DNA of 15,766 nt from Bacteroidales bacterium. GTDB lineage: Bacteria; Bacteroidota; Bacteroidia; Bacteroidales; P3. Below, one piece after another: positions 6,639 to 12,670 of the stretch; the first letter of the stretch is position 1; each line of letters begins with the position of its first letter. Made by a program: the position numbers and the translations under genes. The notes under the pieces were generated by a model. The model searched no databases and was not told the origin of the DNA. It saw only the letters and a list, made by a program, of their open reading frames with translations. The stretch is taken from positions 1 through 15,766 of the forward strand of contig CAAGNU010000021.1 in assembly GCA_900771365.1 (NCBI GenBank), written 5' to 3'.

Positions 6639-7856
6639 ATGAAGAAGACTATCATTCTCGTGGCCGCGGCTTTGATGTGCGGCACGGCTATGGCCCAGGA
6701 GGCCAAGGATGCCCCCAAGGATGAGGGCTATAAGTTTACTATTGTCAAGGAACTGCCCGTTACCTCCGTCAAGAATCAGGCTAAGGCTGGCACGTGCTGG
6801 GACTATAGCGGCACGGCTTTTCTCGAGGCCGAGTTGCTGCGTATGGGCAAGGGCGAGTATGACCTCAGCGAGATGTTCACGGCCTATTGGGACTATATGG
6901 ACCGTGCCACGGCTGTTATCCGCAACCACGGCACCCTCTCTTTCTCTCAGGGCGGCTGCTTTGGCGATGTGCTTCACTGCATGGAGAGGTACGGCCTTGT
7001 GCCTGAGGAGGAGATGCGGCCTGGCGTGATGTATCGCGACAGCCTTTCGAACCATGGCGAGCTCAGTGCTATGACCAACCCCATGGTCAAGGCCGCGGCT
7101 TCGAGCGGCAGCCTCCAGAGCGATTCCAACTATCAGCTCCTCAGCCTGAAAGCCATCAAGGCTGTGCATGATGTCTATCTTGGCGTCCCGCCCGAGAGGT
7201 TTACATACAAGGGCAAGACCTACACTCCCAAGAGCTTCTACGAATCTACGGGGCTGAAGGCCGATGACTATGTCCAGATTACCGCCTTCTTGCATGAGCC
7301 CCTTTACGGCACCTTCGCCGTCGAGAGCCCCGACAACTGGCGCCACGACCTCTCCTACAACGTCACCCTCGACGAACTTTTAGAGATTACCGATTACGCT
7401 ATCAGCCACGGCTATCCCGTGGGCTGGGACAGTGATGTGAGCGAGGCTGGCTTCCGCCAAGGTGTGAAAAACGGCTTCTGCGTGCTCCCCGCCACAGAGG
7501 TGAAGGCCACGGACCAGGGCAGCGATATGGCTCATTGGACTGGCATGAAGGCGCAGGAGATTCAGGACGAGGCTGCTACGCGTCCCACGCCTCAGCGCTG
7601 GGTGACACCCGAAGAGCGTCAGCTTGCATGGGACAATCATGAGACCAACGATGACCACCTTATGCTCATCTATGGCACGGCCAAGGACCAGCTCGGCAAC
7701 GAGTACTACATGGTCAAGAACAGCTGGGGCGACCACGGAGCCTATCACGGCATGTTCTTCGCCAGCAAGGCCTATGTCCGTTACAAGACCGTCACCATCC
7801 TCATCCACAAGGACGCCCTCTCCTCAGCCATGAAGAAGAAGCTCGGCGTGAAGTAA
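6639..7856 (+). CDS. Secreted C1B-family cysteine peptidase (aminopeptidase C / bleomycin hydrolase type)
   Basis: A 405-residue papain-clan peptidase of the bleomycin hydrolase/PepC group, which in known members trims peptides from the amino end. Signal peptide 1-19 (cleavage after AMA) predicts export, unlike the cytoplasmic PepC of Firmicutes. The active site is complete: Gln47 and Cys53 in NQAKAGTCWDYS, His340 in NDDHLMLIYG and Asn361 in VKNSWG. The segment between (about 95-320) is largely helical and contains the region FSQGGCFGD (residues 103-111). The length fits the family. The protein ends MKKKLGVK; family members often use the C-terminal tail to cap the active site and limit it to aminopeptidase action, though this is not provable here. 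It is preceded by a promoter and a long leader, and followed after 45 bases by a lipoprotein gene, probably co-transcribed. Confidence 0.9.
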   Translation: MKKTIILVAAALMCGTAMAQEAKDAPKDEGYKFTIVKELPVTSVKNQAKAGTCWDYSGTAFLEAELLRMGKGEYDLSEMFTAYWDYMDRATAVIRNHGTLSFSQGGCFGDVLHCMERYGLVPEEEMRPGVMYRDSLSNHGELSAMTNPMVKAAASSGSLQSDSNYQLLSLKAIKAVHDVYLGVPPERFTYKGKTYTPKSFYESTGLKADDYVQITAFLHEPLYGTFAVESPDNWRHDLSYNVTLDELLEITDYAISHGYPVGWDSDVSEAGFRQGVKNGFCVLPATEVKATDQGSDMAHWTGMKAQEIQDEAATRPTPQRWVTPEERQLAWDNHETNDDHLMLIYGTAKDQLGNEYYMVKNSWGDHGAYHGMFFASKAYVRYKTVTILIHKDALSSAMKKKLGVK

Positions 7857-7901
7857 CCGTTGTTCGGAACCGTTTGTTGAATCTACATAATCTTCAGTAA
7901 T

Positions 7902-8690
7902 ATGAGAACGAATATTTTGTTGTTGCTTTGTCTCGCATCACTCGGTGTGATGGTCTCTTGCACCAAAACTCCTACGGCAAGTTTCAGCGATGGCGTGCTG
8001 ACTGTGGGCGATGTGTCGTATAAGATGATTCCCGTAGAGGGAGGCACTTTTTTGATGGGTGCTGAGAGGCAGGATGAGGAGGCTGACACTATGGAGATGC
8101 CTGCCCATCAAGTGACTCTAAGCAGCTATCAAATAGGCGAGACCGAAGTGACGCAAGCTTTGTGGCAGGCCGTGATGGGAAAGAACTCAGCGACCATCAA
8201 AGATGATAATTTGCCTATGGTGGAGGTGAACTGGGGGAAATGCCAGACCTTTATCGAGAAATTGAATGAACTGACGGGTGCGGATTTCCGCCTGCCCACG
8301 GAGGCAGAGTGGGAGTATGCGGCACGAGGAGGAAATATGAGCCAAGGGTTCAGGTATAGCGGAAGCAACAATATTGACGAGGTGGCATGGTATGGTGATA
8401 ATTCAGACGAAACCGCGCATATTGTGGGGCAGAAACTTCCCAATGAGTTGGGGCTGTACGACATGAGCGGCAACGTGTTTGAGTGGTGCCAGGACAAGTA
8501 CGGCTACTACAGTCGTGATTCCCAGACTGACCCTGTTGGCTCTATGAACGGGTATAACCGCGTGTGCCGTGGCGGCATGTACAGCAGTGGTACAGTGAGC
8601 TGTCGTCCGTCGTATCGTACTGGTATGTCGCCACGCGACGGCGCTAGTTTTATCGGATTCCGCCTTGCCCTTAGTTTATCGACGAATTAG
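7902..8690 (+). CDS. SUMF1/FGE-domain lipoprotein
   Basis: A 262-residue lipoprotein: the signal LLLLCLASLGVMVSC ends in a lipobox with Cys20. Residues from about 40 to the end form a formylglycine-generating-enzyme (SUMF1) domain: PVEGGTFLMGAE, VTLSSYQIGETEVTQALWQAVMG, the hallmark FRLPTEAEWEYAARGG, YDMSGNVFEWCQD and CRGGMYSSGTVSCRPSYR. True enzymes have two active-site cysteines spaced five residues apart shortly after RGG. Here the first position is Ser and only the second Cys is kept, so formylglycine formation is unlikely; many Bacteroidota SUMF1 proteins share this and are thought to serve in binding or assembly. No sulfatase gene is visible nearby. It lies 45 bases after the C1B peptidase on the same strand, so the two may act together at the cell surface; that is inference. 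Confidence 0.88.
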   Translation: MRTNILLLLCLASLGVMVSCTKTPTASFSDGVLTVGDVSYKMIPVEGGTFLMGAERQDEEADTMEMPAHQVTLSSYQIGETEVTQALWQAVMGKNSATIKDDNLPMVEVNWGKCQTFIEKLNELTGADFRLPTEAEWEYAARGGNMSQGFRYSGSNNIDEVAWYGDNSDETAHIVGQKLPNELGLYDMSGNVFEWCQDKYGYYSRDSQTDPVGSMNGYNRVCRGGMYSSGTVSCRPSYRTGMSPRDGASFIGFRLALSLSTN

Positions 8691-9039
8691 TTGTGAGGCT
8701 ATCTGTCTGAACAATTTGTTTGAATAGTGACGGTTCGAGGGAAGGAATCAGCTTCCATCCACAATGGAATATTGACTCAAGGCAACCTCTAAAAATTCAA
8801 GAAAATTAATGATAATAAGTTTTTTACACGAATTTTCATGAATTATTCACAAATTTTTTTCATGAATTAATTTATTGTACAATAATAATTTATGATTAAA
8901 TTCATGGGTAATTCACGCTCGAATATTCACTGGATATTCTCGTGTTTATCAAAAATAAAATTAACACGAATAATTAGAAGTCCCCTCAAATGAAAAATCA
9001 TTTGCAGCTTGCTCCATAAAGGGTGTTAGAGATCGTCGG
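8691..9039. other. AT-rich intergenic region between convergent genes
   Basis: 349 bases between the SUMF1 lipoprotein (plus) and the glycosylase-family gene (minus). The base composition drops sharply to AT-rich between 8780 and 8980, unlike the flanking genes. The repeat described at 8826-8946 fills the centre. No classical stem with a T-run was found for either gene. No coding frame of note is present. Confidence 0.6.
8826..8946. repeat. Head-to-head array of CAYGAATT-type units
   Basis: The left half carries ACACGAATTTT, CATGAATTATT, CACAAATT and CATGAATT on the plus strand, spaced 10-13 bases. The right half carries the same kind of unit on the minus strand: complements of TTCATG (8901), ATTCACGCTC (8911), ATTCACTGG (8924) and ATTCTCGTG (8936). 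The two halves point toward a perfect 14-base palindrome TTATTGTACAATAA (centre near 8878-8879), and ACACGA at 8826 faces TCTCGTGT near 8938. The match is loose, but the symmetry is clear. Confidence 0.65.
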
Positions 9040-9636
9040 TCACACAAGGCCGATGTGCTGCATCATCTTGCGGTAGTAGGCTGCTTTGTCTTGAAGCTTC
9101 ATGGGGTAGGCACGGGAGGAGGAGGGCATACGCCACAGGCGCATCTCGCGGCCGGCGATAAGGAGGGGACTGTGCTCGCCCATCTTTGGCATGGAGGGAT
9201 GTGATGATGGTGAAGCGCCGAAGTCTTCGAGGAGGGTCTCGGTCGATTTCTGCCCTGTGCAGACGATGTCGTGGCAGAGCGGTATCTGTGAGAGGAGGGC
9301 GGGAATGTCGGTTTTCTCCACCACTTCGAGAAACTTGTCGGAAGCGTTGCCTTGCAGCCTTCGCACGGCACAGGCTGTGTCGTATATCGCGATGCCGCGT
9401 TCGCGTAATAGCTTGATAATATCCTCTTTGAAAAAGCTCTTGTTTTCGATGTCAACCAGTTTGAGGGGGTCTTTGAAAAAGACTTCGCCGAAGATTTCCC
9501 ACATCATGTTGGTGCGGTTTGGGTAGAAGAAATCCATGCACCATCTCGCACGGGGTGGGGGGAAGCTCCCCAACATCAGCAGGCGTGCGTCTGGGGGCAG
9601 GAAAGGCACTAATGGGTGGCGTTCAATCTCGGACAT
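9040..9636 (-). CDS. Uracil-DNA-glycosylase superfamily protein
   Basis: A 198-residue protein of the uracil-DNA glycosylase fold, expected to remove deaminated or mispaired bases from DNA in the cytoplasm. Motif A is seen as LMLGSFPPPRARWCMDFFYPN (residues 20-40) followed by NMMWEIFGEVF. A central FKEDIIKLLRERGIAIYDTACAVRR is the helix-strand typical of the family, and RMPSSSRAYP (about 169-178) corresponds to the DNA-intercalating C-terminal loop. The motif A Asp or Asn used by several subfamilies for water activation is absent (GSFPP), as in hypoxanthine-type or uncharacterised branches, so the exact lesion is open. There is no signal peptide. It lies 98 bases downstream of the small acidic-protein gene on the same strand; the gap holds an 11-mer array. 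Confidence 0.8.
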   Translation of the reverse strand: MSEIERHPLVPFLPPDARLLMLGSFPPPRARWCMDFFYPNRTNMMWEIFGEVFFKDPLKLVDIENKSFFKEDIIKLLRERGIAIYDTACAVRRLQGNASDKFLEVVEKTDIPALLSQIPLCHDIVCTGQKSTETLLEDFGASPSSHPSMPKMGEHSPLLIAGREMRLWRMPSSSRAYPMKLQDKAAYYRKMMQHIGLV

Positions 9637-9664
9637 AGGTATACTTTATGGGCAGGCGGGAAGC

Positions 9665-9708
9665 GGAGCTTGGGCGAAGCTACAGCGAAGCTGCTTCGAG
9701 CCGGCCTC
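9665..9708 (-). repeat. 11-mer array (GTAGCTTCGCT type)
   Basis: Four 11-base units on the plus strand: GGAGCTTGGGC (9665), GAAGCTACAGC (9676), GAAGCTGCTTC (9687), GAGCCGGCCTC (9698). On the minus strand they read, in another phase, as GCAGCTTCGCT, GTAGCTTCGCC and CAAGCTCCGCT. A 13-base stretch, CTTCGCTGTAGCT on the minus strand at 9678-9690, is identical to plus-strand 6086-6098 in the folded 11-mer array, so the two arrays belong to one family. It fills the gap between two minus-strand genes. Confidence 0.78.
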
Positions 9709-9734
9709 CATGATGAGAGCGGGGCTGGTGCGGA

Positions 9735-9983
9735 CTATTCGTAGCGGCTGGCCACATAGCTGATCTCGGACAGGTCGAGGTCTATGTCATCATCATCGTT
9801 GGTGGTGAGGAGTGAGGCTATGGGATAGGTGTCGAAGTCCTTGGTGAGGGTGAGTGGGCTGGCCACGGTGACGGCGAGGGTTTTCTTGTTGATGCCGAGG
9901 ACGCAGTCTTCGTAGGCTTCGGGGTCGTCGAGGACGTCGCAGAGTTCGTTAGCGATACGGTCTTCCAAACTTTTTTCAGACAT
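9735..9983 (-). CDS. Small acidic protein of unknown function
   Basis: An 82-residue protein that I do not recognise. It has no signal peptide or membrane helix. The N-terminal third is helical and acidic (MSEKSLEDRIANELCDVLDDPEAYEDC); the middle (LGINKKTLAVTVASP) looks like beta-strand; the C-terminal part contains the acidic run NDDDDIDLDLSEIS, then ends YVASRYE. The start is well supported: AGAAAGGAG lies seven bases before the ATG, the best Shine-Dalgarno sequence in the window, which suggests strong translation. The leader has a hairpin made by CTTTCGG (10031-10037) and CCGAAAG (10057-10063). It shares a near-symmetric promoter region with the divergent glycosidase gene and is followed by the glycosylase-family gene. 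The coding evidence (RBS, promoter, codon composition) is good; the function is unknown. Confidence 0.75.
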   Translation of the reverse strand: MSEKSLEDRIANELCDVLDDPEAYEDCVLGINKKTLAVTVASPLTLTKDFDTYPIASLLTTNDDDDIDLDLSEISYVASRYE

Positions 9984-10030
9984 GATTTTTCTCCTTTCTA
10001 ATAATGGTTAATTATGTTCTGTTTCAGTTT

Positions 10031-10086
10031 CTTTCGGCAACTTTCATGGTATATATCCGAAAGTTTCCGATGATGCAAAGTTACAA
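10031..10086 (-). promoter_or_regulatory. Promoter -7 box and leader hairpin of the small acidic-protein gene
   Basis: Read on the minus strand, 10076-10083 is TAACTTTG, an exact TAnnTTTG box; a clear -33 TTTG at the usual distance was not found. Transcription would start near 10068, giving an ~85-base leader with the CTTTCGG/CCGAAAG stem (10031-10037 with 10057-10063), which ends well before the AGAAAGGAG ribosome site. Confidence 0.55.
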
Positions 10087-10137
10087 TTTTTTTCTGAATT
10101 GTTTTGTGTTATGAAAAAAAAGTTGTAATTTTGCATC
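10072..10137. promoter_or_regulatory. Near mirror-image divergent promoter element
   Basis: GATGCAAAGTTACAA (10072-10086) and TTGTAATTTTGCATC (10123-10137) are inverted copies matching at 14 of 15 positions, separated by 36 bases. Each contains a TAnnTTTG box pointing outward, one for each divergent gene. The symmetry could be a consequence of the two promoter boxes plus flanks, or a binding site for a dimeric regulator. Confidence 0.6.
10103..10133 (+). promoter_or_regulatory. Promoter of the glycosidase gene
   Basis: TTTG at 10103-10106, a 19-base spacer and TAATTTTG at 10126-10133 match the Bacteroidota promoter pattern in every specified position. Transcription would begin about 10139, only ~16 bases before the ATG at 10155. 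Confidence 0.8.
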
Positions 10138-10154
10138 GTCTTAAATAGTATAAT

Positions 10155-12401
10155 ATGCGTAAAAATATTGCTCTAATACTCTTTATATTGGGCGGTTGCG
10201 TGGTTTCCGCGCAAGAGTACCCGTTGTATCAATCTGACGCATTTAGCGTGTTTCCTCGTAAAGTTGTGCAGGGCGAGTACCATGCCAACGTGGTTGCACC
10301 GAATGCGCTGACTTCTACTTTTGACAACAAGCAGTGGCTTCAGCATAAGGGCGGCGTGGGCTATCCCTCGTTCAGCTGTGCTGTGCCTATCAGCAACACG
10401 ATGTACAACCTCTCTGTGGAGGAGATGGCCAGCCTCGTCGAGGCCGACAGCACGTGGCGCACAGGCACCCTTTGGGGCGGCGTGTGGACTCGTGATGTGA
10501 GCTACAGCGCTCTCTTGGCCTTGGCCTATATGGACCCCGACGTGACGCGCAACAGCCTGATGAAGAAGGTGCGTAACGGCAAGATTGTCCAAGATACTGG
10601 CACGGGTGGCTCCTGGCCTGTCTCGACCGACCGTATGACCTGGACCCTCGCCGCTTGGCAGGTCTATCTGGCCACGGGCGATAAGAAATGGGTTGAGAAG
10701 TGCTTTGACATCGTCTATCAGAGCATGTTGCAGGACGAGCAGGTGGTCTACGACTCCGAGACGGGCCTTGTGCGTGGCGAAGCCTCGTTCCTGGACTGGC
10801 GCGAGGAGGTGTATCCTCGCTGGATGCAGCCTGCCGACATCGCTCAGTCGGAGTGTCTTGGCACCAACGCTGTCTTCTTCCGCGCTAACCAGATTGCTGC
10901 CCGCATGGCACAGATTTGTGGTGAGAAGGACCTCGCTGTCCATTTCAACGAGAAGGCCGAGAGCATTAAGGCCGGCATCAACAAGTATCTCTGGCTCGAG
11001 GATAAGGGTTATTACGGCCAATATCTCTACGGTCGCGGCAGCCTCACAGTCTCCCCCCGTAGCGAGACTTTGGGCGAGGCGTTGTGCGTCATCTTCGGCA
11101 TAGCTGATTCTGCTCGTGCCCGCCGCATCGTTTCCTCAGTGGCGCTTTCTCCTTACGGCACTCCCGCCTTCAGCCCTCAGATTCCTAACGTGTATCCCTA
11201 TCATAACAACGCTGTGTGGCCTTTCGTCCAGGCTTATTGGATGTGGGCTTCTGCCGAGGCCGGCAATCTGCTCTCGCTTGAGCATAGCATCGCCAGCATC
11301 TATCGCGCTACCGCCATGTATGCCTCTAATATGGAGAATTTTAATGCCACTACAGGCGACCTTAACACAGCCACCAATTCGCCGAGCCAGCTCTGGAGCG
11401 TGGCAGGCAACATCAGCGTGGCACACCGCATCTTGATGGGTATCACTCTTCAAGAGGACGGTATCGCGTTCCACCCTATGGTGCCTAAGGCATGGGAAGG
11501 CGCGAAGAAACTGACAAACTTCAAGTACCGCAAGGCTGTGCTCGACATCGTCGTGACGGGCTACGGCAACAAGGTAGTTTCTTGCTATATCGACGGCAAA
11601 AGGCAGAAGAACAACATGATACCTGCCAACATCTCAGGCCGTCACACGGTGAAGGTTACATTGAACAGCGAGTACGTGGGCGCCTTCGACCCTGTGAACC
11701 ATCAGCCTATCGTCACGGCACCCGAGACCCCGCAGGCCTTCCTTGACGATGCAAACCTTTTGGGATGGCACCAGGTGCCCAATGTGAAGTCATACATCAT
11801 CCTGCGTAATGGAGAAGCTATCGATACTGTGCCGGAACGCCTCATCAACGATAACCGCTACACCATCCCCGTGGCTACGACCTATACTGAGTATCAGGTT
11901 ATCGCTGTGGATGAGGACGGCGTGCAGAGCTTCGCCAGCGAGCCTGTTGTGTATTACAACTATGATAACGAGCGACTCTTCGACATGGCCAAGTTCGCTC
12001 CTGCAACCACCTTTGCCGAGTGCAAGGGCTTTACCGGCGAGGGCGCCGTGGAGGTCGCGCCTAAGATGAACTCCCGCATTGTGATGAGCATAGATGTGCC
12101 CGAAGACGGCATCTATCAGATAGACTTCCGCTATGCTAACGGCAGCGATAATCGCATCTATTCCAACAAATGTGCTGTGCGCACGCTGTGGTACAACAAC
12201 AACCGCGTGGGCCGCATCGTCTTCCCCCAGAGAGGCAAGGGCCTCTGGCAGGTGTGGGGCACCAGCACGAGTGTGCGCGTCAAGCTTAAGAGCGGCGCCC
12301 AGACCCTCGTCCTGGCCTACGAGCCCGAGAACCAGAACATGAACGAAGAAGGCATCAACCGCGCCATGATAGACTATATGAGAATTGTCCGCGTGAAATA
12401 A
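10155..12401 (+). CDS. Secreted six-hairpin glycoside hydrolase with C-terminal FN3-like and carbohydrate-binding-like domains
   Basis: A 748-residue protein with a signal peptide (1-19, cleavage after VSA). Residues ~80-480 form an alpha/alpha six-hairpin glycosidase domain of the kind often labelled glycogen-debranching-like or MGH1-like (GH63/GH37-type): GGVWTRDVS (108-116, conserved Arg-Asp), GGSWPVSTDRMTWTLAAWQ (152-170) and GEASFLDWREEVYPRW (208-223), whose acidic residues are candidates for the catalytic pair, then YPYHNNAVWPFVQAYW (~350-365). A beta-sandwich lies after this (~440-515), then an FN3-like segment (~525-600) and a CBM35/CBM6-like module to the end (SRIVMSIDVPEDGIYQIDFRYANG). 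The sugar is unknown. It stands alone, without the SusC/SusD pair of a polysaccharide utilisation locus. It is driven by the promoter at 10103-10133; repeat blocks follow right after its stop. Confidence 0.82.
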   Translation: MRKNIALILFILGGCVVSAQEYPLYQSDAFSVFPRKVVQGEYHANVVAPNALTSTFDNKQWLQHKGGVGYPSFSCAVPISNTMYNLSVEEMASLVEADSTWRTGTLWGGVWTRDVSYSALLALAYMDPDVTRNSLMKKVRNGKIVQDTGTGGSWPVSTDRMTWTLAAWQVYLATGDKKWVEKCFDIVYQSMLQDEQVVYDSETGLVRGEASFLDWREEVYPRWMQPADIAQSECLGTNAVFFRANQIAARMAQICGEKDLAVHFNEKAESIKAGINKYLWLEDKGYYGQYLYGRGSLTVSPRSETLGEALCVIFGIADSARARRIVSSVALSPYGTPAFSPQIPNVYPYHNNAVWPFVQAYWMWASAEAGNLLSLEHSIASIYRATAMYASNMENFNATTGDLNTATNSPSQLWSVAGNISVAHRILMGITLQEDGIAFHPMVPKAWEGAKKLTNFKYRKAVLDIVVTGYGNKVVSCYIDGKRQKNNMIPANISGRHTVKVTLNSEYVGAFDPVNHQPIVTAPETPQAFLDDANLLGWHQVPNVKSYIILRNGEAIDTVPERLINDNRYTIPVATTYTEYQVIAVDEDGVQSFASEPVVYYNYDNERLFDMAKFAPATTFAECKGFTGEGAVEVAPKMNSRIVMSIDVPEDGIYQIDFRYANGSDNRIYSNKCAVRTLWYNNNRVGRIVFPQRGKGLWQVWGTSTSVRVKLKSGAQTLVLAYEPENQNMNEEGINRAMIDYMRIVRVK

Positions 12402-12408
12402 AGATATG

Positions 12409-12464
12409 GAAATTTGAAGATTGGGAGATTAGAAGGAAAGCATCCTTCATATCCCCCAATCTTT
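12409..12464 (+). repeat. Folded octamer array after the glycosidase gene
   Basis: Octamers GAAATTTG (12409), AAGATTGG (12417), GAGATTAG (12425) and AAGGAAAG (12433) are followed by CATCCTTC, ATATCCCC and CAATCTTT (12441-12464), whose complements are again octamers of the same type. The arms 12417-12437 and 12443-12463 pair at 18 of 21 positions around a five-base loop. It begins seven bases after the stop codon. Period and composition match the array at 6544-6616. It may serve as a 3'-end hairpin. Confidence 0.8.
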
Positions 12465-12477
12465 AAATCATATAAGA

Positions 12478-12507
12478 AAGGTCCTGCCGAATATCCGACA
12501 GGACCTT
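12478..12507. terminator. Probable bidirectional terminator between glycosidase and parE genes
   Basis: A perfect 9-bp stem AAGGTCCTG (12478-12486) and CAGGACCTT (12499-12507) with a 12-base loop. The plus strand continues TCCTTTG; the minus strand continues TCTTATAT. Both tails are only moderately U-rich. Its place between convergent genes supports a role for both. Confidence 0.7.
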
Positions 12508-12511
12508 CCTT

Positions 12512-12602
12512 TGTGATCTGTGAACGGTGATCTGTGGACTGTGACCTGTGAACTGTGATCTGTGGACTGTGACCTGTGATCGGTGACCTGTGGCCTGTGT
12601 TT
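12512..12602 (+). repeat. Degenerate heptamer array (TGTGANC units) with 28-base super-repeat
   Basis: Twelve consecutive heptamers from 12512 to 12595, plus TGTGTTT: all follow KGTGRNC (T mostly first). The last three bases run ATC, AAC, ATC, GAC, ACC, AAC, ATC, GAC, ACC, ATC, ACC, GCC. Units 2-5 (12519-12546) and 6-9 (12547-12574) are the same 28-base block with one difference (GGTGATC versus TGTGATC), so a four-unit block was duplicated. The array directly follows the terminator stem and ends 27 bases before the next array. Confidence 0.9.
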
Positions 12603-12629
12603 TGACAATACAATCGATGGCTCCCGCCC

Positions 12630-12670
12630 AATTCTCAATTCTCAATTCTCAATTCTCAATTCTCAATTCA
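12630..12670 (-). repeat. Heptamer array (AATTCTC units) touching the parE stop
   Basis: Five exact AATTCTC heptamers (12630-12664) and a partial AATTCA (12665-12670). On the minus strand the unit reads GAGAATT. The parE stop codon TGA (12668-12670) is formed by the last partial unit, so the repeat starts at the stop with no spacer. The unit differs by one base from the AATTCAC unit of the array at 3206-3268. Confidence 0.9.

Noticed and set aside
12374..12645. Two minus-strand frames encoding repeated His-Arg-Ser-Gln motifs
   Set aside because: They are translations of the heptamer array in different frames (7 bases times 3 gives a 7-residue repeat) and have no start context.
12512..12670. 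A CRISPR array
   Set aside because: Units are 7 bases and contiguous with no spacers, and no cas genes are nearby.
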